Shown in pieces: positions 1 to 5,542 of a stretch of 6,890 nucleotides of DNA. The notes beneath the pieces were generated by a model, which was given only the letters and a program-made list of their open reading frames with translations, searched no databases and had not been told where the DNA came from. Positions within the stretch are counted from its first letter, which is position 1, and each line of letters begins with the position of its first letter. Source of the stretch: an uncultured Campylobacter sp. (lineage in GTDB: Bacteria > Campylobacterota > Campylobacteria > Campylobacterales > Campylobacteraceae); the NCBI RefSeq assembly GCF_938030815.1, contig NZ_CALHII010000260.1, forward strand, positions 1-6,890. The letters are read 5' to 3'. Both the position numbers and the translations under genes were made by a program.

Positions 1-236
1 ATCGTAATAAAAGTTGTAGTAGTAAAATTTCATTTTGTAAAATTTTACTACTTTAAATTTTATATCAGCAGACGTCAGCTCGTTAAATTTGCTCGCCAAA
101 TTTTATTACGTTTATTACGCAAAATCCATTCTAATGGTTTTGCAGTTAGATTTCTCCGCTGCGCCGCGTTATTTTACGAGCGCGGGCTGAGGCGTTAAAA
201 TTCTCCACGAAAGCCTTAAATTAATCCAAATTTCAC
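1..236. other. Non-coding region upstream of the aminotransferase gene
   Basis: I see no credible gene here. The stretch is AT-rich and contains several short symmetries: the hairpin at 18-52, a 7-bp inverted repeat (AAATTTG at 85-91 with CAAATTT at 97-103), two direct copies of TTATTACG (103-110 and 112-119), and CGTAATAAAA at 3-12, which is the exact reverse complement of 101-110. The gene preceding it lies outside the window, so part of this region may be its 3' untranslated end. Confidence 0.6.
18..52. terminator. AT-rich hairpin, possible terminator of the gene to the left
   Basis: A perfect 13-bp inverted repeat (18-30 with 40-52, arm AGTAGTAAAATTT) encloses a 9-base loop. The sequence after it is T-rich (CTTTAAATTTTAT) but has no clean T run, and the stem is AT-rich. 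It could be a weak terminator for a gene left of the window, or simply a structured intergenic repeat. Confidence 0.35.
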
Positions 237-242
237 TATAAT
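237..242 (+). promoter_or_regulatory. Candidate -10 element of the aminotransferase gene
   Basis: TATAAT is a perfect -10 hexamer lying 27 bases before the ATG at 270. No convincing TTGACA lies 17 bases upstream, which is usual for Campylobacter sigma-70 promoters. The predicted leader is about 20-25 bases and contains the ribosome binding site at 259-263. Confidence 0.6.
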
Positions 243-258
243 TAATCACTTAAATTTT

Positions 259-263
259 AAAGG
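259..263 (+). promoter_or_regulatory. Ribosome binding site for the aminotransferase gene
   Basis: AAAGG lies six bases before the ATG at 270. It supports that ATG as the start rather than a codon further inside. Confidence 0.6.
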
Positions 264-269
264 CCGCAA

Positions 270-1595
270 ATGCTAAGCTTAGACGAAATTCGAAAAAATA
301 TCATCCTAAAACCGGGCGTGCACTATTTTGACTTCGCGGCTTCGGGGCTTGCTTACGAGCCCGTAGAGCGCGAGATAGGCGAAATTTTAAAAACCTACGC
401 CAACACCCACTCCGACAGTAGCTTTAGCGCCATCATCACGCAGCGTCGCTACGAGGGCGCGCGCGAGAGCCTAAAAAAGCTGCTGGGTCTTGACGAGCGG
501 TTTTATCTCATCGCCTGCGGACAGGGCGCGACGGCCGCGATCAAGAAATTTCAGGAGCTGCTAGGCATCTACCTGCCGCCTGCGACTAGAAGCGCGATCG
601 GCGAGGCAAATTTGCGCGCTGTGCAGCTTCCGCTCGTGCTCGTTTCGCCATACGAGCACCATTCAAATGAACTTAGCTTTCGCGAGGGGCTTTGCGACTA
701 CCTGCGCGTGCCGCTTAGTGAATCAGGCGAGATCGATCTGCTCGCACTCGAGCGTATTATGAAGCTAAATGCCGGACGCCGTATCATCGGCTCGTTTAGC
801 GCCGCCTCAAACGTCACGGGCGTCGTCAGCGACTACAAAAAGATCAGCGAGCTAATCAGGGCCGCGGGCGGTATCGTGGCCTTTGACTGCGCGGCGCTGA
901 GCTCGCACGCAAATTTAGACTGCGATTACTTCGACGCGATTTTCCTCTCGCCGCATAAGTTGCTAGGAGGGCCTGCTAGCTGCGGGCTTTTAGCGATCAA
1001 AAAAGAGCTGCTTAATAGTGATGTGCCGACATTTGCCGCGGGCGGGACGGTCGCCTACGCTAGCCGCGAAGGGCACGTGTTTTTGAAAAATCCCGAGCAG
1101 CTAGAGGAAGGCGGTACGCCACCTATCATCGGGCTCATGCGGGCAAATTTGGCCTACGCGCTGCGAAACGAGGTGGGCTTCGAGCAAATAAAAAGCATCG
1201 AGGACGAGCTCGCGCGGCTTTTTGAGAGCGAGCTAGCAGGCATTGACGAGATCATAAATTACGCTCCAAAGGGCGCGCCGCGGCTGCCGATAATTTCGTT
1301 TAACGTGCGCGGCGTCTCGGCGTATGATTTTGCCGCGAGCCTTAGCAACGACTTCGGTATCCAGACGCGCGCGGGCGTGATGTGCGCGGGGCCGTACGCT
1401 CACGATCTGCTGGGTATCAAGGAGGGGCGCATGCCAGAAAGTAAGCCTGGCTTCGTGCGCGTGAGCCTGCACTACACGCACACCGAGCAAGACGTGCGCT
1501 ATTTAGTTGGCGCGATAAAATCCTGCATCAAAAAGCACCGCGAGCTTTGGGGCGAGGAAAAGGCGATGTATGAGATGTTCGGCGGGAAAATTTAA
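270..1595 (+). CDS. Class V aminotransferase / cysteine desulfurase-like PLP enzyme
   Basis: This is a 441-residue cytoplasmic PLP enzyme of the class V aminotransferase fold, closest in motif pattern to SufS/CsdA-type cysteine desulfurases and selenocysteine lyases. Visible landmarks are the N-terminal FDFAASG (20-26), EHHSN (129-133, with the His that stacks on PLP), D206 in VAFDCAA (expected to bind the pyridine nitrogen), and SPHKLLGG with K230 as the Schiff-base lysine. Further on are the EEGGTPP loop (279-285) and RAGVMCAGP (368-375). C372 sits where group II desulfurases carry their catalytic Cys, and the family's His-His before it is replaced by Val-Met. The length is slightly above the usual 400-420. 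The start is set by the ATG with AAAGG upstream. The gene stands alone, with no suf, isc or nifU partner beside it, so the substrate is uncertain: sulfur transfer from cysteine is plausible but not shown. The family call is secure; the exact reaction is not. Confidence 0.92.
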   Translation: MLSLDEIRKNIILKPGVHYFDFAASGLAYEPVEREIGEILKTYANTHSDSSFSAIITQRRYEGARESLKKLLGLDERFYLIACGQGATAAIKKFQELLGIYLPPATRSAIGEANLRAVQLPLVLVSPYEHHSNELSFREGLCDYLRVPLSESGEIDLLALERIMKLNAGRRIIGSFSAASNVTGVVSDYKKISELIRAAGGIVAFDCAALSSHANLDCDYFDAIFLSPHKLLGGPASCGLLAIKKELLNSDVPTFAAGGTVAYASREGHVFLKNPEQLEEGGTPPIIGLMRANLAYALRNEVGFEQIKSIEDELARLFESELAGIDEIINYAPKGAPRLPIISFNVRGVSAYDFAASLSNDFGIQTRAGVMCAGPYAHDLLGIKEGRMPESKPGFVRVSLHYTHTEQDVRYLVGAIKSCIKKHRELWGEEKAMYEMFGGKI

Positions 1596-1627
1596 GCGGC
1601 GTGAGGCTAAAGCTCTGCCGCTTTTTT
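1594..1627 (+). terminator. Intrinsic terminator after the aminotransferase gene
   Basis: AAGCGGC (1594-1600) pairs with GCCGCTT (1617-1623). A further GAG/CTC pairing is possible inside the loop, and six T's follow at 1622-1627. The left arm starts within the TAA stop codon, so the gene ends directly in its terminator. Confidence 0.85.
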
Positions 1628-1794
1628 GAGCTCGTGAAATTTTATAAGATCCCGCGCCGTTTTTAAAAATTATCGAAATTCCGCGCCGTCTCTTTGGAAT
1701 TTTACGCTGGTTTTGCGCCGCAGAATTCTTACTATCGTTCCGCCTTTGCACTGTAGGCTAAATCAACGGCACGTTCTGTGAAGTAATACATAAT

Positions 1795-1818
1795 TTTGCT
1801 CGTAAATTTACGAGCAAA
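1795..1818. repeat. Perfect 24-bp palindrome
   Basis: The half-site TTTGCTCGTAAA is followed immediately by its exact reverse complement with no spacer. As RNA it could form only a short stem with an AT loop. As DNA it has the symmetry of a dimeric regulator site. No gene starts nearby and no T run follows, so a terminator role is unlikely and the function is unknown. Confidence 0.8.
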
Positions 1819-1841
1819 TTCCGCAGAGTTAAAATTTAGAA

Positions 1842-1878
1842 TTTGAAATTCCGCGCCTAGAAATTGTGGAATTTCAAA
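1842..1878. repeat. Imperfectly spaced inverted repeat, 11-bp arms
   Basis: TTTGAAATTCC (1842-1852) and GGAATTTCAAA (1868-1878) are exact reverse complements separated by 15 bases. No T run follows on either strand. It could be a hairpin in a long 3' untranslated region or a by-product of the reiterated AATT words in this intergenic stretch. Confidence 0.55.
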
Positions 1879-2096
1879 ATCCCGTTAGCTGTATTCGCGG
1901 CTAAGCTCTCAAATTTCTTAGCAATGGAATTTTAAAATTTCACGCTGCGCCGCTAAGTAAAGCCATGCTTGTAAATTTCAAAATTTCAAGACGCAAATTT
2001 TCGCGCTCTGTTTCGCCGGGCACGCCGCGCTAGATGGTTCGCAGTGAAAATTTGAGGCAGAAATGAAATTTATTGGTGCCGCGCGAATAAAATTCT

Positions 2097-2131
2097 AAAA
2101 ACAAAATTAAGCTTATCCGCACTTCGCGCAG
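2097..2131 (-). terminator. Candidate weak terminator after tupC
   Basis: On the minus strand a short stem (CTGCGC with GTGCGG around GAA; plus coordinates 2117-2131) follows the tupC stop within three bases. It includes two G-U pairs. A T-rich tail, TTTTGTTTTT, follows after about ten bases (2097-2107). Spacing and stem strength are both below ideal, so it may terminate poorly or not at all. Confidence 0.35.
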
Positions 2132-2133
2132 AA

Positions 2134-3438
2134 TTACTCCAGTCCCAAAAACGCGCCGCTTTCAAATCCGAAATAGACCCTCTCGCCCGCGCTCCAGCGC
2201 CGCTCATCCTGCGCCGTGACGCATTTTAGCAACACGTCGCCCGCCTTGATCTTGATGAGCAGCGAGGAGCCGTACTGAAGCGAAACCGAGTGCAAAATCC
2301 CCGCAAAGCAGCGCTCAAACGGGCGTTGTGATAATAAAATTTTACTCGGATTTATCGCGATTTTGCGGGCGCGTGCGAGCCCCTCTTCAAGGCGCAGCGA
2401 AATTTCATCCGAAAATTTTAAAGCTCCGTTTTGCACGTCAAAGATATTTTTGTATTCGAACTTGCATATCTTGCCGCGATGCAGAAATACGCTTCTTTGC
2501 GCGATCGCGCTGAGCCATTTCTCATCGTGGCTGGCGATGATAAAGCCGCAGCCGTAGTGACTCCGCATAAATAAAATCGCGCGCGCAAAGAGCTTGGAAG
2601 CGGCAAGATCGAGGCTGTTGGTCGGCTCGTCGAGCAGATAGAGCTTCGCGCGCTGCGCCAGAGCGAGCGCAAACGCGATGCGCTGCGTCTGCCCCGAGCT
2701 AAGCTCGAAATGCTTCTTTGATAAAAAACTTCTATCAAGCCCCGTTAGGCCGAGCGCTTCATCCACTCGCTCGTCAAATTCCGCAAGCGCGCCGCGACTT
2801 TTGAGCGCAAATTTAAAATTTTGCTCCACGCTGCGTTTTAAAAGCACGGGCTCGGGTAGCAGCAAGCAGATCTGCCGCAGCGTCTGCAAAGATGGCGCCC
2901 GCTGCCCCCAAAGCTCCACGCTGCCGCCACTCGGGCGTTGCAAAAAGGCCAAAATCCGCAGCAGCGTAGATTTGCCGCTACCGTTGGAGCCCAAAAGCGC
3001 CGTGATGCCGCTCGTATTTAGATCGAGGCTAGGGATATTTAAAATTTCGCTCCGTCCGTAGCGCAGCACTAAATTTCGCACCGAGATCAGCTCGCTATTA
3101 GGCACAGATCGCGTGGCGGCGGAATTCTCATTTGCAGAATTCTCACTCGCAGAATTCTCACTCGCGAAATTCTCGCTTTTGGAATTTTTACCAGCAGAAT
3201 TTACGCTAATGGAATTCTCAGTCGCAGAATTTACACTCGTAGAATTTCCAGTAGTGAAATTTTTGCTCGCAAAATTCTTGGCGGCGAAATTTATGCACAT
3301 GGAATTTACGCTCGTAGAATTCTCGGGGGCGGAATTTACGTCTGTGGAATTTTCGCTTATAAAATTTTCGCGCTCCCGCTCCGCCCGGTTTTTGTCCGTG
3401 AAATCTTTGCTCGGATGCGTTAGCTTATCTGCACTCAT
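2134..3438 (-). CDS. tupC: Tungstate ABC transporter ATP-binding protein TupC, with repeat-bearing N-terminal extension
   Basis: This is the cytoplasmic ATPase that powers tungstate import through TupB. Its 434 residues are over 100 more than the core needs. Residues 1-23 are a charged leader, 24-108 are 17 five-residue repeats (x-N-[S/F]-x-x), and the ABC domain begins near 116. Walker A is GSNGSGKST (150-158), the signature is LSSGQ (246-250, Ser for the usual first Gly), Walker B is LYLLDE (266-271), the D-loop is NSLD and the switch His is H304. Where the Q-loop Gln is normally found the sequence reads LLLPEP (192-197), with no Gln. Residues from about 363 onward resemble a TOBE/Mop-like oxyanion-sensing tail. 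The ATG overlaps the tupB stop as ATGA, with AAAAAGG eight bases upstream, so translation is probably coupled to tupB and the repeat region is truly in frame. No Met lies just before the ABC domain to serve as a shorter start. Assignment rests on the neighbours tupB and tupA as well as on the domain itself. Confidence 0.93.
   Translation of the reverse strand: MSADKLTHPSKDFTDKNRAERERENFISENSTDVNSAPENSTSVNSMCINFAAKNFASKNFTTGNSTSVNSATENSISVNSAGKNSKSENFASENSASENSANENSAATRSVPNSELISVRNLVLRYGRSEILNIPSLDLNTSGITALLGSNGSGKSTLLRILAFLQRPSGGSVELWGQRAPSLQTLRQICLLLPEPVLLKRSVEQNFKFALKSRGALAEFDERVDEALGLTGLDRSFLSKKHFELSSGQTQRIAFALALAQRAKLYLLDEPTNSLDLAASKLFARAILFMRSHYGCGFIIASHDEKWLSAIAQRSVFLHRGKICKFEYKNIFDVQNGALKFSDEISLRLEEGLARARKIAINPSKILLSQRPFERCFAGILHSVSLQYGSSLLIKIKAGDVLLKCVTAQDERRWSAGERVYFGFESGAFLGLE
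3122..3376 (-). repeat. Tandem array of 17 x 15-bp units inside tupC
   Basis: A (G/A)AATT(C/T) core recurs at exactly 15-base spacing from 3122 to 3362, 17 times without an indel. In the tupC frame each unit gives one invariant Asn (residues 25, 30, 35 and so on to 105) followed by Ser (12 units) or Phe (5 units). The three units at 3122-3166, nearest the ATPase, are almost identical, and units towards the start codon are more diverged, which suggests recent expansion at that end. A unit of 15 bases keeps the frame when copies are gained or lost. Confidence 0.95.
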
Positions 3439-4127
3439 TGGTCAAGCCTTTTTAGCGCGTGGATGGCTAAATTTACTGCAAACGCTATTAAAATCAGCAC
3501 CAGCGCGAGCGCTATACCCATCGCAAACTCGCCCTTGTTGGTTTCAAGCGAGATCGCCGTGGTGATCGTGCGGGTGAAATATTTGATATTGCCGCCGATC
3601 ATCATCGCTACGCCTACCTCCGCGACGATCCGCCCGTAAGCGGTGGCGATGACGACCAGCAGGGCGTAGCGCAGCTCGTAAAGCACGCAAAGGATTAAAT
3701 TTAGCGGACTTAGGCGGTAGTTCATAATGTTTAGATAGTGCTTCTTATCCATATTTTCGATGACGCTGGCGCTTAGCGAGACGATGATGGGAAGTGCCAG
3801 CACAAACTGCCCGAGCATCACGGCTTTGAGCGTAAAAAGCAGCCCCAGCTCGCCCAAAGGGCCGTTTCTGGATATGAAAGCGTAAAGAATCAGTCCTATC
3901 GCCACTGTGGGCATTGCAAGCGCTACGTCGCTTAAAAGTCTAAGTGTTCTGCGAGCGCGAAATTCGTAAAATCCGAGGATAAATCCTATCGGGAAGCCGA
4001 TTATAATCGCAAAAAGTATCGAGATGCTCGAAGTATAAAGCGTCGCTTTAATCGCCGAAAAGGTCTCCGCATCGCCGCTAAGAAGCAGCCCGAATGCGCT
4101 TAAAATTCCTTCTAAAATAAAGTCCAA
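3435..4127 (-). CDS. tupB: Tungstate ABC transporter permease TupB
   Basis: This 230-residue inner-membrane protein forms the tungstate channel, receiving substrate from TupA and engaging TupC. Hydrophobic segments are visible at about 33-54, 66-85, 97-123, 153-174 and 200-224, fitting the five-helix permeases of the tungstate/molybdate/sulfate group. The cytoplasmic coupling loop with the EAA-type motif is AYGRIVAEVGVAMMIGG (163-179), which docks with the ATPase. The length is normal for TupB. The start codon is TTG, read from 4127, with AGGA seven bases before it (plus 4135-4138); no ATG is better placed. The stop codon overlaps the tupC start by four bases. The gene is transcribed away from tupA, probably from the shared promoter at 4162-4180. 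Confidence 0.95.
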   Translation of the reverse strand: MDFILEGILSAFGLLLSGDAETFSAIKATLYTSSISILFAIIIGFPIGFILGFYEFRARRTLRLLSDVALAMPTVAIGLILYAFISRNGPLGELGLLFTLKAVMLGQFVLALPIIVSLSASVIENMDKKHYLNIMNYRLSPLNLILCVLYELRYALLVVIATAYGRIVAEVGVAMMIGGNIKYFTRTITTAISLETNKGEFAMGIALALVLILIAFAVNLAIHALKRLDQ

Positions 4128-4134
4128 GATTGTG

Positions 4135-4138
4135 TCCT
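4135..4138 (-). promoter_or_regulatory. Ribosome binding site deciding the TTG start of tupB
   Basis: On the minus strand AGGA stands seven bases before TTG at 4127. This fixes the non-ATG start; the protein then begins with the short leader MDFILEGI, as expected for a permease. Confidence 0.65.
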
Positions 4139-4161
4139 AAATGTTCTATTCTGGCAAATTT

Positions 4162-4180
4162 ATATGCTATAATAGCATAT
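4162..4180. promoter_or_regulatory. Divergent tupA / tupBC promoter with a palindromic operator candidate
   Basis: ATATGCTATAATAGCATAT is a perfect inverted repeat with 9-base arms around one central base. On the plus strand it contains the extended -10 TGCTATAAT (hexamer 4168-4173), placing tupA transcription to start near 4180, about 18 bases before its ATG. On the minus strand the same bases read TGCTATTAT (hexamer 4174-4169), suited to tupBC with a leader of about 35 bases. No -35 consensus is seen on either strand. A metal-oxyanion repressor such as a ModE-like protein is the natural candidate to bind it. That is inferred from pathway knowledge, and the site is not an evident match to the classical E. 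coli ModE box. Confidence 0.7.
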
Positions 4181-4185
4181 TTTTT

Positions 4186-4193
4186 AAAGGAGA
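4186..4193 (+). promoter_or_regulatory. Ribosome binding site of tupA
   Basis: AAAGGAGA lies a few bases before the ATG at 4198. It rules out the earlier in-frame ATG at 4141, which lies upstream of the predicted promoter and would place non-secretory residues before the signal peptide. Confidence 0.85.
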
Positions 4194-4197
4194 TAAC

Positions 4198-5016
4198 ATG
4201 AAAAAAATATTTTTTGTTTCGCTCGCTCTTAGTGCGAGCCTTTTTGCCGCTGATAACGATTTGGTGATGGCAACTACAACGAGCACCGATAATACGGGCT
4301 TGCTAGACGCTATCTATCCTGCGTATAAGGCGGAGACCGGCGTCGATATCAAATGGACGGCGGTAGGCACGGGCGCTGCTCTAAAGCTTGGCGAGAACTG
4401 CGATGCGGACATACTTTTCGTGCATTCGCCGAAAGTCGAGAAAGAATTCGTAGAAAAAGGCTTCGGCGTTGACCGCACGCCCGTTATGTATAATGATTTT
4501 ATCCTCATCGCCGATAAATCGATCGCGCCTAAATTTAAAGGCAAGGACCTTAAAGGCTCGTTTGAGCTGATCAAGGCGGAGAAGATTAAATTTTTCTCTC
4601 GCGGAGACAAATCTGGCACCGATAACAAAGAGAAAGGAATTTGGAAAAAGGTTGAGGGCGCCGTGCCTGAAAACGAGGCGTGGTATAACCAAACCGGTCA
4701 AGGCATGATCGCCACGATCAACGCAGCCGCCGAGCAAAAGGGCGTGACCTTCACCGATCGCGGCACCTACATCAAATACGAGGACAATAAAAAGGGTAAT
4801 CCCGATATGGTTATCATCAACGAAGGCGATAACGATCTGAAGAATTTTTACTCCGTAATCGCGGTCAATCCGAAGCACTGCCCAAAAGCCGACTACGAAA
4901 ACGCGCAGCGCTTCATCAAATGGATCACTAGCGAGAAGGGGCAGAAGTTCGTAGGCGATTTCAAGCTGCTAAATAAGCCGCTTTTCACCCCTGATGCGAA
5001 TACTCGCAAGAATTAG
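4198..5016 (+). CDS. tupA: Tungstate-binding periplasmic protein TupA
   Basis: This 272-residue substrate-binding protein captures tungstate in the periplasm and delivers it to TupB. The N-terminus MKKIFF plus a hydrophobic stretch ending LFA-A is a Sec signal peptide, with cleavage likely after residue 18. There is no lipobox Cys, so the mature protein should be soluble. The mature start contains ATTTSTDNTGLLD, the TTTS signature of TupA-type oxyanion binders. It is followed by GTGAAL and DILFVHSP, typical of the family, and by SRGDKSGT, the second half of the anion site. The length is as expected. The start at 4198 is chosen over 4141 because of AAAGGAGA and the signal peptide. The gene is divergent from tupBC and stands alone, followed by its own strong terminator. 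This allows the binding protein to be made in excess over the membrane parts. Confidence 0.97.
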   Translation: MKKIFFVSLALSASLFAADNDLVMATTTSTDNTGLLDAIYPAYKAETGVDIKWTAVGTGAALKLGENCDADILFVHSPKVEKEFVEKGFGVDRTPVMYNDFILIADKSIAPKFKGKDLKGSFELIKAEKIKFFSRGDKSGTDNKEKGIWKKVEGAVPENEAWYNQTGQGMIATINAAAEQKGVTFTDRGTYIKYEDNKKGNPDMVIINEGDNDLKNFYSVIAVNPKHCPKADYENAQRFIKWITSEKGQKFVGDFKLLNKPLFTPDANTRKN

Positions 5017-5040
5017 CTCTAGCTAAATAAAGCTAAATTT

Positions 5041-5082
5041 AAAGCCCAAAGGCAAAGCATCGCCTTTGGGCTTTTGCTTTTT
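5041..5082 (+). terminator. Strong intrinsic terminator of tupA
   Basis: AAAGCCCAAAGGC (5041-5053) pairs perfectly with GCCTTTGGGCTTT (5062-5074) around an 8-base loop. TTTTGCTTTTT follows. It lies 24 bases after the tupA stop. The A-rich left side could also let it act weakly on the opposite strand. Confidence 0.92.
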
Positions 5083-5389
5083 CATAAATCAATCTGCGCG
5101 CCTTTAAATTTAGCTATTTTGCTTCTAAAATTTAACCGGCGCTTTTTACCGCGTCTTTTTACGATACATTTTTTACTTTCTAGCCATACGTTTAAATTTA
5201 TCGCAGCTTCGTTTGTATGTAATAGGCTTAAAATTTCAGCTATATTTGGGATCGGTGCGGAGAAATTTCGATCGCATTTGGATATATGCTCTAATGTCTA
5301 GCGATATTTATACAGCGCAAAATTTAGTAGTATTTATGTGTGACTCAAAATTTTAGTTTGTTGGGAATTTAATTTGAAGTTACGGTTAG

Positions 5390-5416
5390 GCTCGGGCGTA
5401 TGAAAAACGCCCGAGC
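5390..5416. terminator. GC-rich hairpin, possible dnaK terminator
   Basis: GCTCGGGCGT (5390-5399) pairs perfectly with ACGCCCGAGC (5407-5416) around a 7-base loop. Neither strand has a T run after the stem (the T run on the minus strand is in the loop), so it is a stable hairpin but not a textbook terminator. It lies about 125 bases past the dnaK stop. Confidence 0.45.
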
Positions 5417-5462
5417 GTGTGAAGCTATGAAATTTTATGTGCGGTTTATGGGGTTGCTTCTG

Positions 5463-5516
5463 CCGCGCGCCGGTAAAATTACTTTTCAAGCGCAGGCAAA
5501 ACTACCGAGCGCGCGG
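5463..5516 (-). other. Stem-loop in the dnaK 3' untranslated region
   Basis: CCGCGCGC (5463-5470) pairs with GCGCGCGG (5509-5516). After a one-base bulge at 5508, CGGTA (5471-5475) pairs with TACCG (5503-5507). The loop is 27 bases. It begins 26 bases after the dnaK stop on the minus strand. With no T run it is more likely an mRNA 3'-end stabiliser or processing structure than a primary terminator. Confidence 0.45.
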
Positions 5517-5542
5517 TTATAAAATTTTACTTTGCGATGGTG

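Larger units (their letters stand above)
1628..2096. other. Long non-coding stretch rich in (G/A)AATT(T/C) words
   Basis: No open frame here has a credible start, ribosome binding site or recognisable product, and I see no tRNA fold. The region is filled with short words such as GAAATTCCGCGCC (1675-1687 and 1845-1857), CCGCGCCGT (1652-1660 and 1681-1689) and GGAATTT. It also holds the 24-bp palindrome at 1795-1818 and an 11-bp inverted repeat at 1842-1878. It lies between two convergent transcription units and may be the eroded remains of something longer. Confidence 0.6.
5083..5542. other. Non-coding region between the convergent tupA and dnaK
   Basis: No convincing gene is present. A short open frame from about 5074 would begin at a TTG within the terminator and has neither ribosome binding site nor recognisable product. 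The stretch contains three copies of TTTTTAC spaced 13-14 bases apart (5142-5176) and the two stem-loops at 5390-5416 and 5463-5516. Confidence 0.6.

Noticed and set aside
3122..3376. Bacterial N-glycosylation sites in the Asn-rich repeats of TupC
   Set aside because: The PglB sequon needs Asp or Glu two residues before Asn and Ser or Thr two after. The repeats place Glu directly next to Asn, only one Asn (N35) has an acidic residue at -2, and it lacks the Ser/Thr. TupC is also cytoplasmic.
3122..3376. CRISPR array
   Set aside because: The 15-bp units are contiguous and coding, with no unique spacers and no cas genes nearby.
3113..3565. A 150-codon plus-strand open frame opposite tupC
   Set aside because: It starts at GTG without a ribosome binding site, and its openness is explained by the near-palindromic 15-bp units of tupC. 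I keep it only as a question about the origin of the array, not as a gene.
4141..4197. Upstream ATG start for tupA adding 19 residues
   Set aside because: It lies before the predicted -10 element and lacks a ribosome binding site. The ATG at 4198 has AAAGGAGA and begins a normal signal peptide.
5074..5301. Short plus-strand open frame after tupA
   Set aside because: It begins at TTG in the tail of the tupA terminator, has no ribosome binding site, and gives a protein with no recognisable feature.
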